NCBI GenBank assembly: GCA_963920525.1 | Contig: OY986437.1 | Span: 195,629,511-195,693,510 of the forward strand | Direction: 5' to 3' | DNA length: 64,000 bases | Source of the DNA: Dichetophora obliterata | Taxonomy: Eukaryota; Arthropoda; Insecta; Diptera; Sciomyzidae | Shown: positions 11,493 through 21,275 of the stretch, one piece after another | How the letters are laid out: every line of letters starts with the position of its first letter | Position numbering within the stretch: position 1 is the first letter of the stretch | Position numbers and translations under genes: made by a program | The notes under the pieces: generated by a model | The model's input: the letters and a program-made list of their open reading frames with translations, nothing else | Database searches by the model: none | What the model was told of the DNA's origin: nothing

Positions 11493-12475
11493 TAACTTAT
11501 ATTTTAAATTGCAAAAAACAGCTCACACACAGACAAATAAAATGAAAGTGCTTTGACAGTTAGTGATGTGTGACTGTGATGAAATTTGAAAAATTGTGTA
11601 TTTAAAAATGTTTGTTTAATTTTTTAGTTTATTTACACGAAAGCTTTTTATTTGACCGGTTGAACTTAAAATACAACCACAGTCGTGGTTTATTGTAGTT
11701 GTAGTTTTAATCCAATTCCTCAAAATTTCAAAATAAGAGTATATTTTATATACCAAAGGTTATAAGTAAAATTTCAAGTCGACTTATGAAGTCACTTCGT
11801 ATAGGATGTAGACGTGGTTTTTATTCGATCTTTGTTATAAATAATTTTAACCAATTTAAACCGAATTGCACACCAAGAGCGTTTTTCACAACAATAAAAG
11901 CTTCAATTACAATTTAAACGGAAAAATATTTTAATTTTAATTTAAGGGACAACAAAATATTGGACTCTAAAATTATAGCTAAAAATAAAATTAGAGTTTC
12001 TGAAAATAGCTAAAAAAAAGTTTGGAATCGCATCAATCGCCAAAAATTTAGAGATGACAACTATCATTGTATTCTTCGTTAAAAGCTCGTTCAGTCTCTA
12101 AATTTTTAGCATGAAAATAAGCGATGGAGTTTTTCAGAATCACAATTATCGCTAAAGACCATAAATTTAGCTTTAGCGATGGAAATTTAGCTTTAGCGTT
12201 TTTCAGAATCCGCCCTCTGGGTTCGCGACCCAACTCGGACAAAAAAATTTTTTTTTGTTTTTTCTTTAAGATTTGATTTTTTTTAATTGATCTGATCATT
12301 TATAATTTTTTCAAAATTTTTTAAAAATTTTTTTATATAAAATAACAGGAGGAGACTCCAAACCTTCAAAAGTTAGGCCTTACAGAAGCACTCATCAATG
12401 CAGCGATCATGGAAGGTATATTGACGCCAATAAGAGCACTACTAGTATGCTTTCTTTTGCGTATCGCTAGCTAAA

Positions 12476-13278
12476 CCCTATCGGCAATTTCAAAGCACTT
12501 TGTTAAAACGCAAGTAAAAAGCGCTTCATTCTGCCTGTGGATAGTGCTTTTGATAAGTGCTTTGCTTTCGCTACGAAATATGTTGAAAAAAGCGGAATTA
12601 TGTATCTACTCCAAAAACTATTGAAACTCACATCACTAGCGAGTTCAATTAAAATGCACATCACTAGCATGCGAAAAAAAAAATCTTAACAAGTGTTAAA
12701 GCAAAAAAGTGGAAAATATAAAGTGATATCATTTAAAAAAAAGGTAACATTTGAGTGAGAAGTGACTAGGCTATTCAAAAGACATTTCAAAAGGTATATA
12801 GCAGCGAAGATAAGCGATATTTAAAGTGAATTTGCTCCTGCAGGTGAAATCGAGGAAGTAGCAACAGACGCATCTTCAGAAAATGTAATTGGACATAGCA
12901 GTGGCGATTGTGGCGGGGCGGATTATATCCAATGTGCGGACGAAGAAAGCGCAACAGCCGCAGACTATTTAAGGGGACGTGGCAATAGCGCTTCTTTAAT
13001 CACTTTTCGTAGCGAGAACGAAGCCCTTCCCTGAATCACTTTACGAACTGAGAGCAAAGCTCTTTTTCAAATAACTTTCTGTAGTGAGAGCGAAGCGCTT
13101 TTTCAAATCAGCGAGAGCAAATGGGTTTTTTAATCACTTTTTGTAGCCAGAACAAAGGTCTTCTTCCCAATGACACGACAATGTTAAAAAAGGCGCTATT
13201 TAAAGCGAGAACAAAGCGCTATTCTGATTTTGAAAAGTGCTTTGAAAATTGTTTCGAAGCGCTTTGTTTCCTAAAGGG
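12476..13278 (+). mobile_element. AAAGCGCTTT-type repeat element, copy A
   Basis: The ends CCCTATCGGCAATTTCAAAG and (inverted) CCCTTTAGGAAACAAAGCGC are similar. The interior is a run of degenerate 36-39-bp units of the form GCGAGAGCAAAGCGCTTTTT...AATCACTTTCCGAA. It splits the right end of the CCCAGTGGGC element. No coding region is seen. Copies B (13615-14377) and C (56362-56932, inverted) share ends and interior. Confidence 0.7.
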
Positions 13279-13310
13279 AAATGCCGACTGGGTGTTGATT
13301 AAGAATATAC

Positions 13311-13550
13311 ATACAGCTACGTGCAACTAATTAGGGACACTATATAAACATAAAAAATTAACTAAAATTCGTTTTTTTTTAAGAAAAACACTGAGTTATG
13401 GCCTAATTTAAATTGAATAGGCCATTTTCTTTATGTAAAAGCATGTTTTTTAATTATTCAACAGTATTTTTGAAAATCTGGAAAAAATCATAAATACATA
13501 ATCAAAAAAGTCGTGCATATAATTAAGGACACTTGAGTTTTTAATATTTT
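13311..13550. repeat. Solo Tc1-like end with a doubled site
   Basis: TACAGCTACGTGCAACTAAT begins at about 13311 after a TA, followed by TAGGGACACTATA. A second, diverged copy (GTGCATATAATTAAGGACAC) lies near 13514. The same end occurs inverted at 25438-25463. This looks like one IR/DR-type terminus of a Tc1-like element whose body is gone. Confidence 0.5.
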
Positions 13551-13614
13551 ATATAGTACTAGCTTAAACCTGGCGCGTTGCTGCCGCGTCCTCGTTGCCA
13601 AAAGCGGATAATAT

Positions 13615-14377
13615 CCCTATCGGAAATTTTAAAGCACTTTATTAAAAAGCACATAGTGCTTTTGTGAAGCGCTTTGCTCTCGCTGCGAGCTAAGTTGTAA
13701 AAAAGCTCTTTGCTTTCGCTTTTCTTAGTGTTTCAAAAAAGTTTTTGTGATTACTTCGAATATCTTGTCGAATTCGATATCTACTTCGATACCACTGACA
13801 CTCCCATCACAAGCATTCGTGTCATCACTAGCATTTTAGTATTCGAAAAGTTTAAAGTATAAGAAAGTGTATTAGAATAGTGAAAAATAAATAATTAACT
13901 GAAAAAGTAAATAGTTTAATTGATAATATTATAATGTGATTAAAAAAGGTAATAAAATGAGTGGCAAGTGATTAGGGTATTCAAAACGCCACTTTAAAAG
14001 ATTGAACAAAGCCCTTTTTCGAATCATTTTCCGAAGCGAGAGCAAAGCACTTTTTTAACGATTTTTGAAGCGAGAACAAAGGTCTTTTTTAAATCACTTT
14101 CCGAAGCGAGAGCAAAGCACTTTTATAACGCTTTTTGAAGTGAGAACAAAGCAATTTTCAACGCTTTTTGAAGATAGAACAAAGCCCTTTTTGGAATCAC
14201 TTTCCGAAGCGAGAGCAAAGCGCTTTTGCAAATCACCATCCGTTGCAAGAGCAAAGGTCTTTTTCCCAATGACATGGCAATGTTAAAAAAGGCGCTATTT
14301 AAAACGAGAACAAAGCGTTATTAAGATTTTGTTAAATGCTTTCAAAGTGCTTTAAAAGTGCTTTGTTTCCTAATGGG
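13615..14377 (+). mobile_element. AAAGCGCTTT-type repeat element, copy B
   Basis: It begins CCCTATCGGAAATTTTAAAG and ends TTTCCTAATGGG, matching copy A at both ends. The right half (about 14010-14260) is a clear minisatellite of about 36-39 bp per unit (GAAGCGAGAGCAAAGCACTT and variants), alternating GAGAGCAAAGC and GAGAACAAAG units. It abuts a 17-bp fragment of the 141-bp repeat at 14378-14394. Confidence 0.7.
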
Positions 14378-14650
14378 ATGTTATCAGTGAAACTCAGGGG
14401 CGGACCGAGGCTATTTTGATTGGGGGTCAATCAATGTTTTTCGGCCGACTGGATACCCTTAAGTCCCGACTTTTTTTTAACACAACATAGTTGAATTATA
14501 TGAAGTTACTTAACCGTTCGAACAATATAAATAAATCTTAAGGAGTCTTTTTCATTTGAACGGCTAAGAAAAACACTTTGTAATTATTTTTACTAAAAGC
14601 TTTTTTAATGATGAAAAAAAACTTGTGTACATCAAAATACATATAATTAA

Positions 14651-14914
14651 CAGCCCTATTCTGGCAAATTAACAAATTGTTAATCAGTATTTTGAATATT
14701 TCTATGTGTTTTTTGTAATTTTGTTATTTCAAAATAAAATTTGAAGCTCAAAAATAAAAAATTTTGATAAAAATTGTCAACTGCTTTTCAGTTGTTGCCA
14801 ACTTCATTAAAAAATTTTGTTTTTTGAGCTTTGAATTTTGTATTGAAAACAACAAACACATAGAAATATTCAAAATACTGGTTAACAGTTTGTTAATTTG
14901 CCAGAATAGGGCTG
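14651..14914. mobile_element. Palindromic MITE with TAA target, 264 bp
   Basis: The terminal word CAGCCCTATTCTGGCAAATT is present at both ends in inversion, and the symmetry continues almost to the centre (AATATTTCTATGTGTTT and AAACACATAGAAATATT). TAA flanks both ends (14648-14650, 14915-14917). A 3-bp target of this type suggests a PIF/Harbinger-dependent MITE. Confidence 0.82.
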
Positions 14915-15507
14915 TAAGTATGTTTTGAATTTTTTTTTGTTTGGCCTTGTATCTGCTCTCTTAAGCTTTTCGCAATTTGGACATAATTTTTCGAATTCAA
15001 AAAGGTGGCAACAATTTCTCAGCTTTTACAATAGTTAACTGCAAATTTCTTAAATTCATCTAAACGATACTACTTGAAACTATAGGATTACGTATAATCT
15101 GCCGTCAGTATAGGATTACGTTTCTGGCGCCATTTTCAAAACAAAAATTGAAAAACTACCCTATTTTTTTGCATTTCTAAAAATTCGAGATTTAGGTTTT
15201 AATAGATGATTGTAGGTAATAGTCTTAGAGATTTTACAATAATAAATATAATTCTCAACAGTTTCAGCTCAAACGGACTTTTTTGTTAATCTTTGGTACC
15301 GTTTCAAGAAATCCTGAAATTTTTATCCCACATATAGTAACACTTTTCAATCTTTCGATCTTTTTCAAGTGAAAAAGATCCCTTAAGGTAGTTTTCATAT
15401 CATTCCCCACATCAAAGAAAATAAAATAAAAGTATTTCAACATTATCGAATGAATCAGCATTTAAAAATTTATTTTCGTTTTTGCTTTAAAAATTCATAG
15501 TTTATTA

Positions 15508-15759
15508 GGGTATTCACAAGGTGTGCTATCTTGTCATAATGTCATATTGTCCTAAGATTTTACACTAGTTTAAACATTTTATTGTTGCCTTCCATATAAA
15601 AAAAAGTACTAATATATTACAACTCTGCAAGCTATGTTTATTGAAGTGTCGTTATCAAACTACTGTTTCTTATTTGCATTTATTTATCTTGTAAATTTTA
15701 GTTGTAAAATTTTAGGACAATATGACAATATGACATGATAGCACACCTTGTGAATACCC
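15508..15759. mobile_element. MITE with GGGTATTCAC ends, 252 bp
   Basis: GGGTATTCACAAGGTGTGCT is inverted at the right end (AGCACACCTTGTGAATACCC), followed inward by repeated GACAATATGACAATATGACA words. TA flanks both ends (15506-15507, 15760-15761). Its terminal decamer is shared with the otherwise different MITEs at 38977-39397 and 61771-62073. Confidence 0.87.
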
Positions 15760-15919
15760 TATATATGTGTTAAAAAATAAACAGGGCTTTCAATTTCTTT
15801 AACATTTTTTCTTTTAATTTTTTAGATTAATTAAAAAAAAAAATAGTGTTTTAATATAGAAAACAAACTTAATTTTTTAAGTATAACATTTAAATATTAA
15901 TTCTTCTTTTTTTTTAAAA

Positions 15920-17045
15920 GGCGCCCATTGCTGCGCAATATTATCTAAGTTAATGAGATCAACTATGTCCTTTTCCGATGAAAGTATTAATAAGGCATTA
16001 CGACGTGAGTACTTTGCGTGGTTCTTAAATAATTTCTAACTAATTTTAATTTGCTGAACGTTCTCTCATTTCCTGAAACAGTAACAGGCACTGTGCACAG
16101 CAAATGCCACATTTTGTTAACTGCAGGAAGAGATTTTTTATTGCATTCTGAAACATTAGCTGTACCCGATCATGGTAGAAGGATAGAGGTATATGCAGCG
16201 CTGACTGTGCTCTCTTTCCATACTTCCATGTCTGTCAAATTTAGCTGTGTGGCGAATGGAAACAAAAGAAAATAAAGAAAAAGTTTTGCTTCGTTTTGAC
16301 AATTACGGCAGTATGCTCTCATCTGGTGCATATACCTGTATTCTTCTACCATGTACCCGATAGAGTTTCTACGCCTTCGCATAGATCATAGCATACTTCA
16401 AATTCCGTTTTCAATTGAAGTGAATCCAACAAACAATTTTTTGGTAACAATTTTATTGATTCTAGAATTCGCTTTTGGGTCAAGTTAGTAGAAGATTGAA
16501 TTGGATTAAAGAGTTCATACAGAGGCTTTATTGTTTCTAAGCAACTGCTTAATTTATCTCGCATCAGTGAGGTTGTCTTCTCCAATACAAGTTTAAATTC
16601 TCTTCTATAAAAACAGTTCATCGAAAAATAAGCTGCACTGGCATTGTTATCATCCAAACGTTTCGGTGCAAGACAACAGCGATGACGAATTGAGAATTCC
16701 TTTTCAACATCAACATTAAAAGATTTTAACAATGCAACAGCACTAATAATTAGGTTATCCGTATCTTCAGAGTCCGAATTTATTTTTTCTAATGATTTAA
16801 GGGTAAAAGAAATAAATTTCATAGCATTTAAAATATTCAGTTCAACGGTTTCAAGACATTTAGTCAGGAGTTTCATATTTACTTGCACATTTTTCATAAA
16901 AACAAGACTTATAATAAAGTCCACTAAAATGAGTTGTTTTGATAGCGAATATGGAGAATTTCAAGTCCACTTGTCAATTTTCTTAGAGCTTTGAGAAATT
17001 TCGTTTAGAACATCAACAATGACATAAAGCGATGCTTTTATAATA
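15920..17045 (-). pseudogene. hAT transposase (C-terminal half), disrupted
   Basis: The encoded protein would be the transposase of the surrounding hAT. Reading on the minus strand from about 17045: ASLYVIVDVLNEISQSSKKI, then the open frame 16924-16346 (LLTKCLETVELNILNAMKFI, HRCCLAPKRLDDNNASAAYF, DLCEGVETLSG). A 183-bp MITE interrupts the gene. Removing it and one target copy restores ANVSECNKKSLPAVNKMWHL and VPVTVSGNERTFSKLKLVRN, the conserved hAT dimerisation region. A frameshift near 16000 precedes RRNALLILSSEKDIVDLINL. The style is that of ZMYM1/DUF4371-like insect hAT proteins. The N-terminal zinc finger and first catalytic motif were not found upstream, where the SINE and unrecognised sequence lie. 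Confidence 0.85.
16171..16353. mobile_element. hAT-type MITE (CATGGTAGAA family), 183 bp
   Basis: The ends CATGGTAGAAGGATAGAGGT and inverted CATGGTAGAAGAATACAGGT are flanked by a perfect 8-bp duplication TACCCGAT (16163-16170, 16354-16361). It sits inside the hAT transposase gene and splits the reading frame. Relatives are at 30603-30973, 30981-32091 and 32165-32794. Confidence 0.95.
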
Positions 17046-17076
17046 AATGCTTTTATAATAGATGCTTTTTTGTCGA

Positions 17077-17490
17077 CCTTTGTAGTCTAGTGGAGAGTGT
17101 GCTAGACTATCAGCGCAGAGGTCCCTGGTTCGAATCCGGGCTCGGGCATGGTTCTTTTCATTTTCCTTGTTCTTTTCTACATTTAAGAATTATGGAAAAC
17201 TAAAAAAAAAAATTCACAAATAAATTGTGGAAAATGTGGAATTAAAGGACAGGAACAACTAAGGGCTTGGAAATGCTTGTCGAGGTTAAGGCATAACATT
17301 AGCCTCGGTTAAAAGCAATTCAAATTGTCTTTCGCGGTTGTTTCGCCTAATCAATAAATCACGTATGGTTCCAATCAATTCCTCTAAATAAATCTATCCC
17401 TTTAATTTCAGGTCAAATACCAAACCTTGTTTGTATATAAGGCTCTTTGTTCTTTAAAAAAAAAAAAAATAAAAATAAAAAAATAAAAAA
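17077..17490 (+). mobile_element. tRNA-derived SINE, copy 1
   Basis: The head (17077-17147) carries a box A word TAGTCTAGTGG and a perfect box B GGTTCGAATCC, with a plausible T-arm (CCTGG/CCGGG) but a poorly paired acceptor stem. A tRNA-unrelated body follows (TTAAGAATTATGGAAAACTA, AATTCAAATTGTCTTTCGCG, TATGGTTCCAATCAATTCCT), then an A-rich tail from about 17456. A second copy with the same head, body and tail is at 59967-60347 on the other strand. RNA polymerase III transcription from the internal boxes is the expected mode. No clear target duplication was found. Confidence 0.85.
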
Positions 17491-18269
17491 ATGAATTTTG
17501 AATGCAGATTTAAAAATGGTGCTCTTTTTGCCATCATCTCGAGTTTAAAAGTTAAAACGGACCTTTTTTCAATAGTTTGACTAAATCCTTTAAATTCATT
17601 ATTTATTTATTTATAATTGTATTTAAATTAAAATGTTAAGTCTATGAAATTAAAGATTTTACGTCAGAGTTCTTGACCTAAGAAAATTTCTTTGAATATG
17701 TTGGCCGATTTCGATCATTACATTTTTTATTACAAATATTGGGTATTTCCGGATAAAAATTTCAATCTCAGAAAGTTCTACAAAAATGTGTTGATTAGGT
17801 TTCAAAAAGGGGAATATGCGTGGCGACTGAGTAGGCCTTTGTTTATTTGGGCTTGTTTTATTTCACTTATTTTTTAAATTTTTTGACAAGGTATTTGTGT
17901 CAGAAACTGTTATCATTAAGCTATATCCAAAAACTTAAGCACTCATCATTATTTTATGATTTTCAAGTTTTTGCTCAGATATAAAAATAGTTATCTTATT
18001 TTATCTTTTAAATCTTAGATAAAAATCGTTAATATTTTTTTGGTCAAACAAAAATATCATTTTCGTTTTTTATTTTTGGTCAAGGACACGGTTGCACAAT
18101 TGGACTAAAAACGGTCCATTTTTTCCATTTAGTCCGCTGCTCTCTTTAACATTACTATGCATTACTATTTCCGTACTTTTTTAACAAAATTTATACTACT
18201 TTTCTGAACTTTTTGTGCATTTTGTCGCAAGGGAACATTGGATTCGCTTCCAACAATTCAACGCTGATA

Positions 18270-18474
18270 CGACTTAAAATGAGTTGGCCGACTGAAGTTT
18301 GTTTAAAATACGACTTAAAATTAGTTGGCCGATTGAAGTTCGTTTAAGGCACGACTGAAAGTGAGTTAGCCCAGTGAAGTTTGTTTAAGGTACGACAATA
18401 AGTGAATTGGCCGACTGAAGATAGTTTTGGGTATGAATTAAAACGAAATAGCCGACTAAAGTTGGTTTTTGTTC
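18270..18474 (+). repeat. Five 41-bp tandem repeats at the hAT right end
   Basis: Units start at 18270, 18311, 18352, 18393 and 18434, exactly 41 bp apart, each built on CGACTTAAAATGAGTTGGCC GACTGAAGTT. Related GGCCGACT words occur near both hAT ends (about 14442 and 18573). Subterminal repeats like these are common transposase-binding sites in hAT elements; that role is inferred. Confidence 0.85.
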
Positions 18475-18648
18475 TGAAAATGGCAATAAAAGGTACGACT
18501 AGCTTGATGCGTTCATAACTAATCTTTATAAAAATCAATATTTTAAAAATTTTAGTAAAAAATAACAACTAGGCCGACTCTAAAAAAGTAGGGAGGGTAG
18601 TCTACACCCTTACCCCCCACTAGTTAAGCCCCTGGTGAAACTGTATAT

Positions 18649-19175
18649 GTAAATTGTGGTCGAATACTGATTTCCATGGCTGTGCGACCTATAACTCAAG
18701 AGCTGTTTAATTTCTCAAATTTAGGTTGTATGGAAGGTGACACGCCCCCTTTTCCAACGCCATATAAAGTTATTAGTAAAACTGCATGTGTAAATTGAGT
18801 TTGAATACTGAATTCCGAGGCTGTGCGGCTTATAACTCAAAAGCTTTTCGATATCGCAAATTTGGGTTGCATGGGAGGTGCCACGCCCTTTTGTCCAACT
18901 CCCATAAAATGTTATCAGTGAAACGCCACGCGTAAATTGTGGTCGAATACCAAATTTCAAGGCTGTGAGACCTATATCTCCAAAGCTATTCGATATCGCA
19001 AATTTGGTTTGTATGGGATGTGCTACTCCCCTTTTTTAAGGCCCATAAAATGTTATTAGTGAAACGAAACGTGTAAATTGTGGTCGAATACCGAATTCCG
19101 AGGCTGTGCGGCCTATAACTCCAAAGCTATTCGATATCGCAAATTTCTGATGTATGAGAGGTGCCACGCCCAGGG
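18649..19175 (+). repeat. 141-bp tandem repeat array, about four units
   Basis: The word GTAAATTG recurs at 18649, 18790, 18932 and 19073. Each unit includes TCGAATACCGAATTCCGAGG, AGCTATTCGATATCGCAAAT and GGTGCCACGCCC. A unit fragment lies left of the hAT at 14378-14394 and another at 57686-57725, so the array was once larger or is dispersed. The following 19176-19302 contains TTTCATGAAAATCGGTCGGG, which seems to belong to the same repeat family. No ORF is maintained across units. Confidence 0.85.
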
Positions 19176-19302
19176 GGGGAAGGAGGATAAATATACTTTA
19201 CCACTTTTTTTTCATACCAACCAAACGTACATACAAAATTTCATGAAAATCGGTCGGGCCGTTTCGGAGGAGTTCTGTAACAAACAACGTGACACGAGAT
19301 TT

Positions 19303-20266
19303 TTATATGTACATTTGGCGGGTCGATTTGTGGGGAGGCAAAAAAATCGCCCATTGCTCAGTGAAAATCGTATTATAGGGATCAAAATAAGAAACCTTGC
19401 CCAAAGAACTATACCTCTAAAACGAATTCTAATGCCCCAACTTTTGACTTTTGTCCCGTAGGGTCAAATTTTGAAAAATCCCTCTTTGACACATTTAGAG
19501 TGCCCCAATCGAGTCTAAATGTATGATCGACCCCCACTAACTTTGGAGGGCCGATCCACCCATGCCAGTGGCGACCCCATTTCGCTGATTTTTTCATGTA
19601 AAGTGCCAAAAATTGTGATTTTTTAAAAATGTTTGTATGGGGAACCCCAGGGGGTTCCAGGGGTGTGCCACTGGCGTGGGTGGATCGGCCTTCCAAAGTT
19701 AGTGGGAGTTGGTCATCTATAAGGACTCGATTGGGGCACTCTAAATGGGTCAAAGAAGGATTTTTCAAAATTTGACCCTACGGAACAAAAGTCAAAAGTT
19801 GGGTCTTTGACCCATTTCGAGTGCCTCAATCGAGTCCGTTGTATGACCGACCCCTTCTAACTTTGGAGGGCCGATCCATCCACCCATGCCAGTGGCACAC
19901 CCCCTGGAACCCCCCAGGGGGACTCCCCATACAAACATTTGTATGTTTGGGTGTTGTATACTTTGTTTGTATGGCTAACATCCCAGGGGGTTCCAGGGGG
20001 TGTGCCACTGGCATGGGTGGATCGGCCCTCCAAAGTAAGTGGAGGTCGGTCATACACTTGGACTCGATTGGGGCACTCTCAATGGGTCAAAGAGGGATTT
20101 TTCAAAATTTCACCCTACGGGACAAAAGTCAAAAGTTGGGGCATTAGAATTCGTTTTAGAGGTATAGTTCCTCGGGAAAAGTTTCTTATTTTGATCCCTA
20201 GAATACAATTTTTACTGAGCAATGGGCGATTTTTAAATCGACCCGCCCTAATGTACATATATATAA
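19303..20266. mobile_element. Foldback-like element with palindromes inside palindromes
   Basis: The outer arms (19303-19580 and about 19985-20266) are inverted copies with words such as TCGCCCATTGCTCAG and GGGATCAAAATAAGAAAC. Inside are further inverted copies of one module (ACTTTGGAGGGCCGATCC, CCAATCGAGTC, CCATGCCAGTGGC), giving four copies in alternating orientation at about 19485, 19640, 19802 and 19985. The open frames through here are by-products of the GC-rich repeats. Function unknown; the structure resembles foldback transposons. Confidence 0.8.
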
Positions 20267-20311
20267 GATATTATTATTTTGTCAATGTTTTGTAGAAAAA
20301 CCATTGTTGTT

Positions 20312-21262
20312 AACTACTGCTTGACATCTGCGAAGCACAGACTCCACTCAATTTTCACCTAATTTTATATATTTTTCTCGGCCGTACGAGGGCCGTACAA
20401 GGATCGTTTGCAGGAATTTTTTTTGCGTCGTTTGCAGCGGCCGTACAAAGGCCTTTTTCAATAATCTCGGCTGTTCAGCGGCCGTACAACTTAATTTAGG
20501 CCTTGTACGGATGCTGTTTGACACAACTTTCGGCCGCTGGGCTTTTTGGATTATTTTAAAGCCATTTTCGACCCTTGTACGGCCGTGCGGCCCATGATCG
20601 ACCGCTGATCGGCCGCTGTTCACCCGCTCATATTTTTACTTGGGTTCTTTGTTTCATCGTACAGCTTATCAAAGTAGCTTTATTGATCAAGTTCACTTAT
20701 TTTTTTACAACCTACCATAAGTTCTCAATTTGATTGGGATCAGGGCTGCAAGAGGGCAAGTCCAAAACAGTAACTTGATTAACGGAAAACCACTGCTTGA
20801 CCAGCCGAGCGGTGTTCTTGAGGTCATTGTCCTGCTAAAATATCCAAATTGCGGGCATATTTTTATCCGAAGAAGGCAGCATCACATTGTCCTGAATTTC
20901 AATATATTAGAACTGGTTCATAAGACCCTTAATTTTTTGCAGTGGGCCGACACCACGCCCTGACATAGCACCCCAAAGCATAGTGCTTCCTCCTCCATGC
21001 TTCCGTGCAGCTCGGGTGTACTTTGTGTCGAACTCCTTTGATCTTGGGAGGCGGACATATTTTTTCCATCGGGTGACGCTCTATTTATTTTAGCTTCGTC
21101 TAAAAAAATACTCTCTTCTACTCTTTTGTTCACCAATGACGATACTTTTTAGCGAACTCAAGCCTCTTCATACGGTTGCGTTCAGTTAATAGAGGCTTCT
21201 TCCGTTAAATCCTTCCAAAAAGTCCGGCTTCACGCAAATGTCTCTTAATAGTAGGCCTATTC
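20312..21262 (-). pseudogene. Second Tc1-like transposase, heavily mutated
   Basis: On the minus strand the remains read RPTIKRHLREAGLFGRI, LLTERNRMKRLEFAKKYRHW, ARKHGGGSTMLWGAMSGRGV, QDNDLKNTARLVKQWFSVNQ (second catalytic Asp), and DPNQIENLW (catalytic Glu), with many stops. The C-terminal SVLRRCQAVV lies apart at 20312-20350, beyond a GC-rich insertion (20366-20640). It is a different family from the element at 9799-11492, although the C-terminal PRRCQ-type motif is shared. Clear terminal repeats were not found. Confidence 0.82.
20366..20640. repeat. GC-rich GGCCGTACAAGG repeat inside the Tc1 relic
   Basis: Several direct and inverted copies of GGCCGTACAAGG and GCGGCCG words (20382, 20397, 20438, 20480, 20505, 20580) stand out against the AT-rich surroundings. 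It separates the last codons of a Tc1-like transposase from the rest, so it is a later insertion, probably a MITE. Ends are not defined with certainty. Confidence 0.6.
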
Positions 21263-21275
21263 TTTTCCTACCGAC

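Larger units (their letters stand above)
5448..12216. mobile_element. PIF/Harbinger DNA transposon, 6.77 kb, interrupted
   Basis: The ends AGGCCGGATTCTGAAA (5448) and its inverted partner AGGGCGGATTCTGAAA (ending 12216) are flanked by a 3-bp duplication CTG (5445-5447, 12217-12219), the target length typical of PIF/Harbinger. Subterminal GCTAAA/TTTAGC words repeat at both ends. Two convergent genes are inside: a transposase (+, ending 7048) and a SANT/Myb-like partner (-, ending 7139), the classical two-gene layout. A (GTT)n tract lies near 7391-7413. Later insertions are a MITE at 8871-9006 and a Tc1-like element at 9799-11492. The remaining 7223-8560 and 11493-12025 show no further coding signal. 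Confidence 0.9.
4869..13292. mobile_element. CCCAGTGGGC-ended element, copy 1, heavily interrupted
   Basis: The left end CCCAGTGGGCAAAAGCAGG is at 4869 and the decayed right end GCCGACTGGG finishes at 13292. Copy 2 at 61284-62366 shows the uninterrupted structure. Host pieces of copy 1 are 4869-5447, 12217-12475 and 13279-13292. The gaps are filled by a Harbinger element (5448-12216) and an AAAGCGCTTT-type repeat (12476-13278). The pieces match copy 2 in order, including ACTCATCAATGCAGCGATCA near the right end. No coding region is seen, so it is non-autonomous; the superfamily is not identified. Confidence 0.8.
14395..18634 (-). mobile_element. hAT transposon, 4.24 kb, interrupted
   Basis: The ends CAGGGGCGGACC (14395) and inverted CAGGGGCTTAAC (ending 18634) are flanked by a perfect 8-bp duplication GTGAAACT (14387-14394, 18635-18642), diagnostic of hAT. 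The duplicated site is part of the 141-bp repeat unit seen at 18649 onward, so the element landed in that array. It encodes a hAT transposase relic on the minus strand. Later insertions are MITEs at 14651-14914, 15508-15759 and 16171-16353 and a SINE at 17077-17490. Five 41-bp repeats lie at its right end. Confidence 0.93.

Noticed and set aside
17077..17150. Possible functional tRNA gene
   Set aside because: Boxes A and B are good, but the acceptor stem does not pair and the head is followed by a long shared body and A-rich tail also found at 59967-60347. It is a SINE head.
18649..19175. CRISPR-like array because of regular repeats
   Set aside because: Units are 141 bp, contiguous and degenerate with no unique spacers, and the genome is eukaryotic.
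19409..20295. Several overlapping open frames of 66-119 aa on both strands
   Set aside because: They coincide with the GC-rich inverted modules of the foldback-like element and mirror one another; no protein family recognised.
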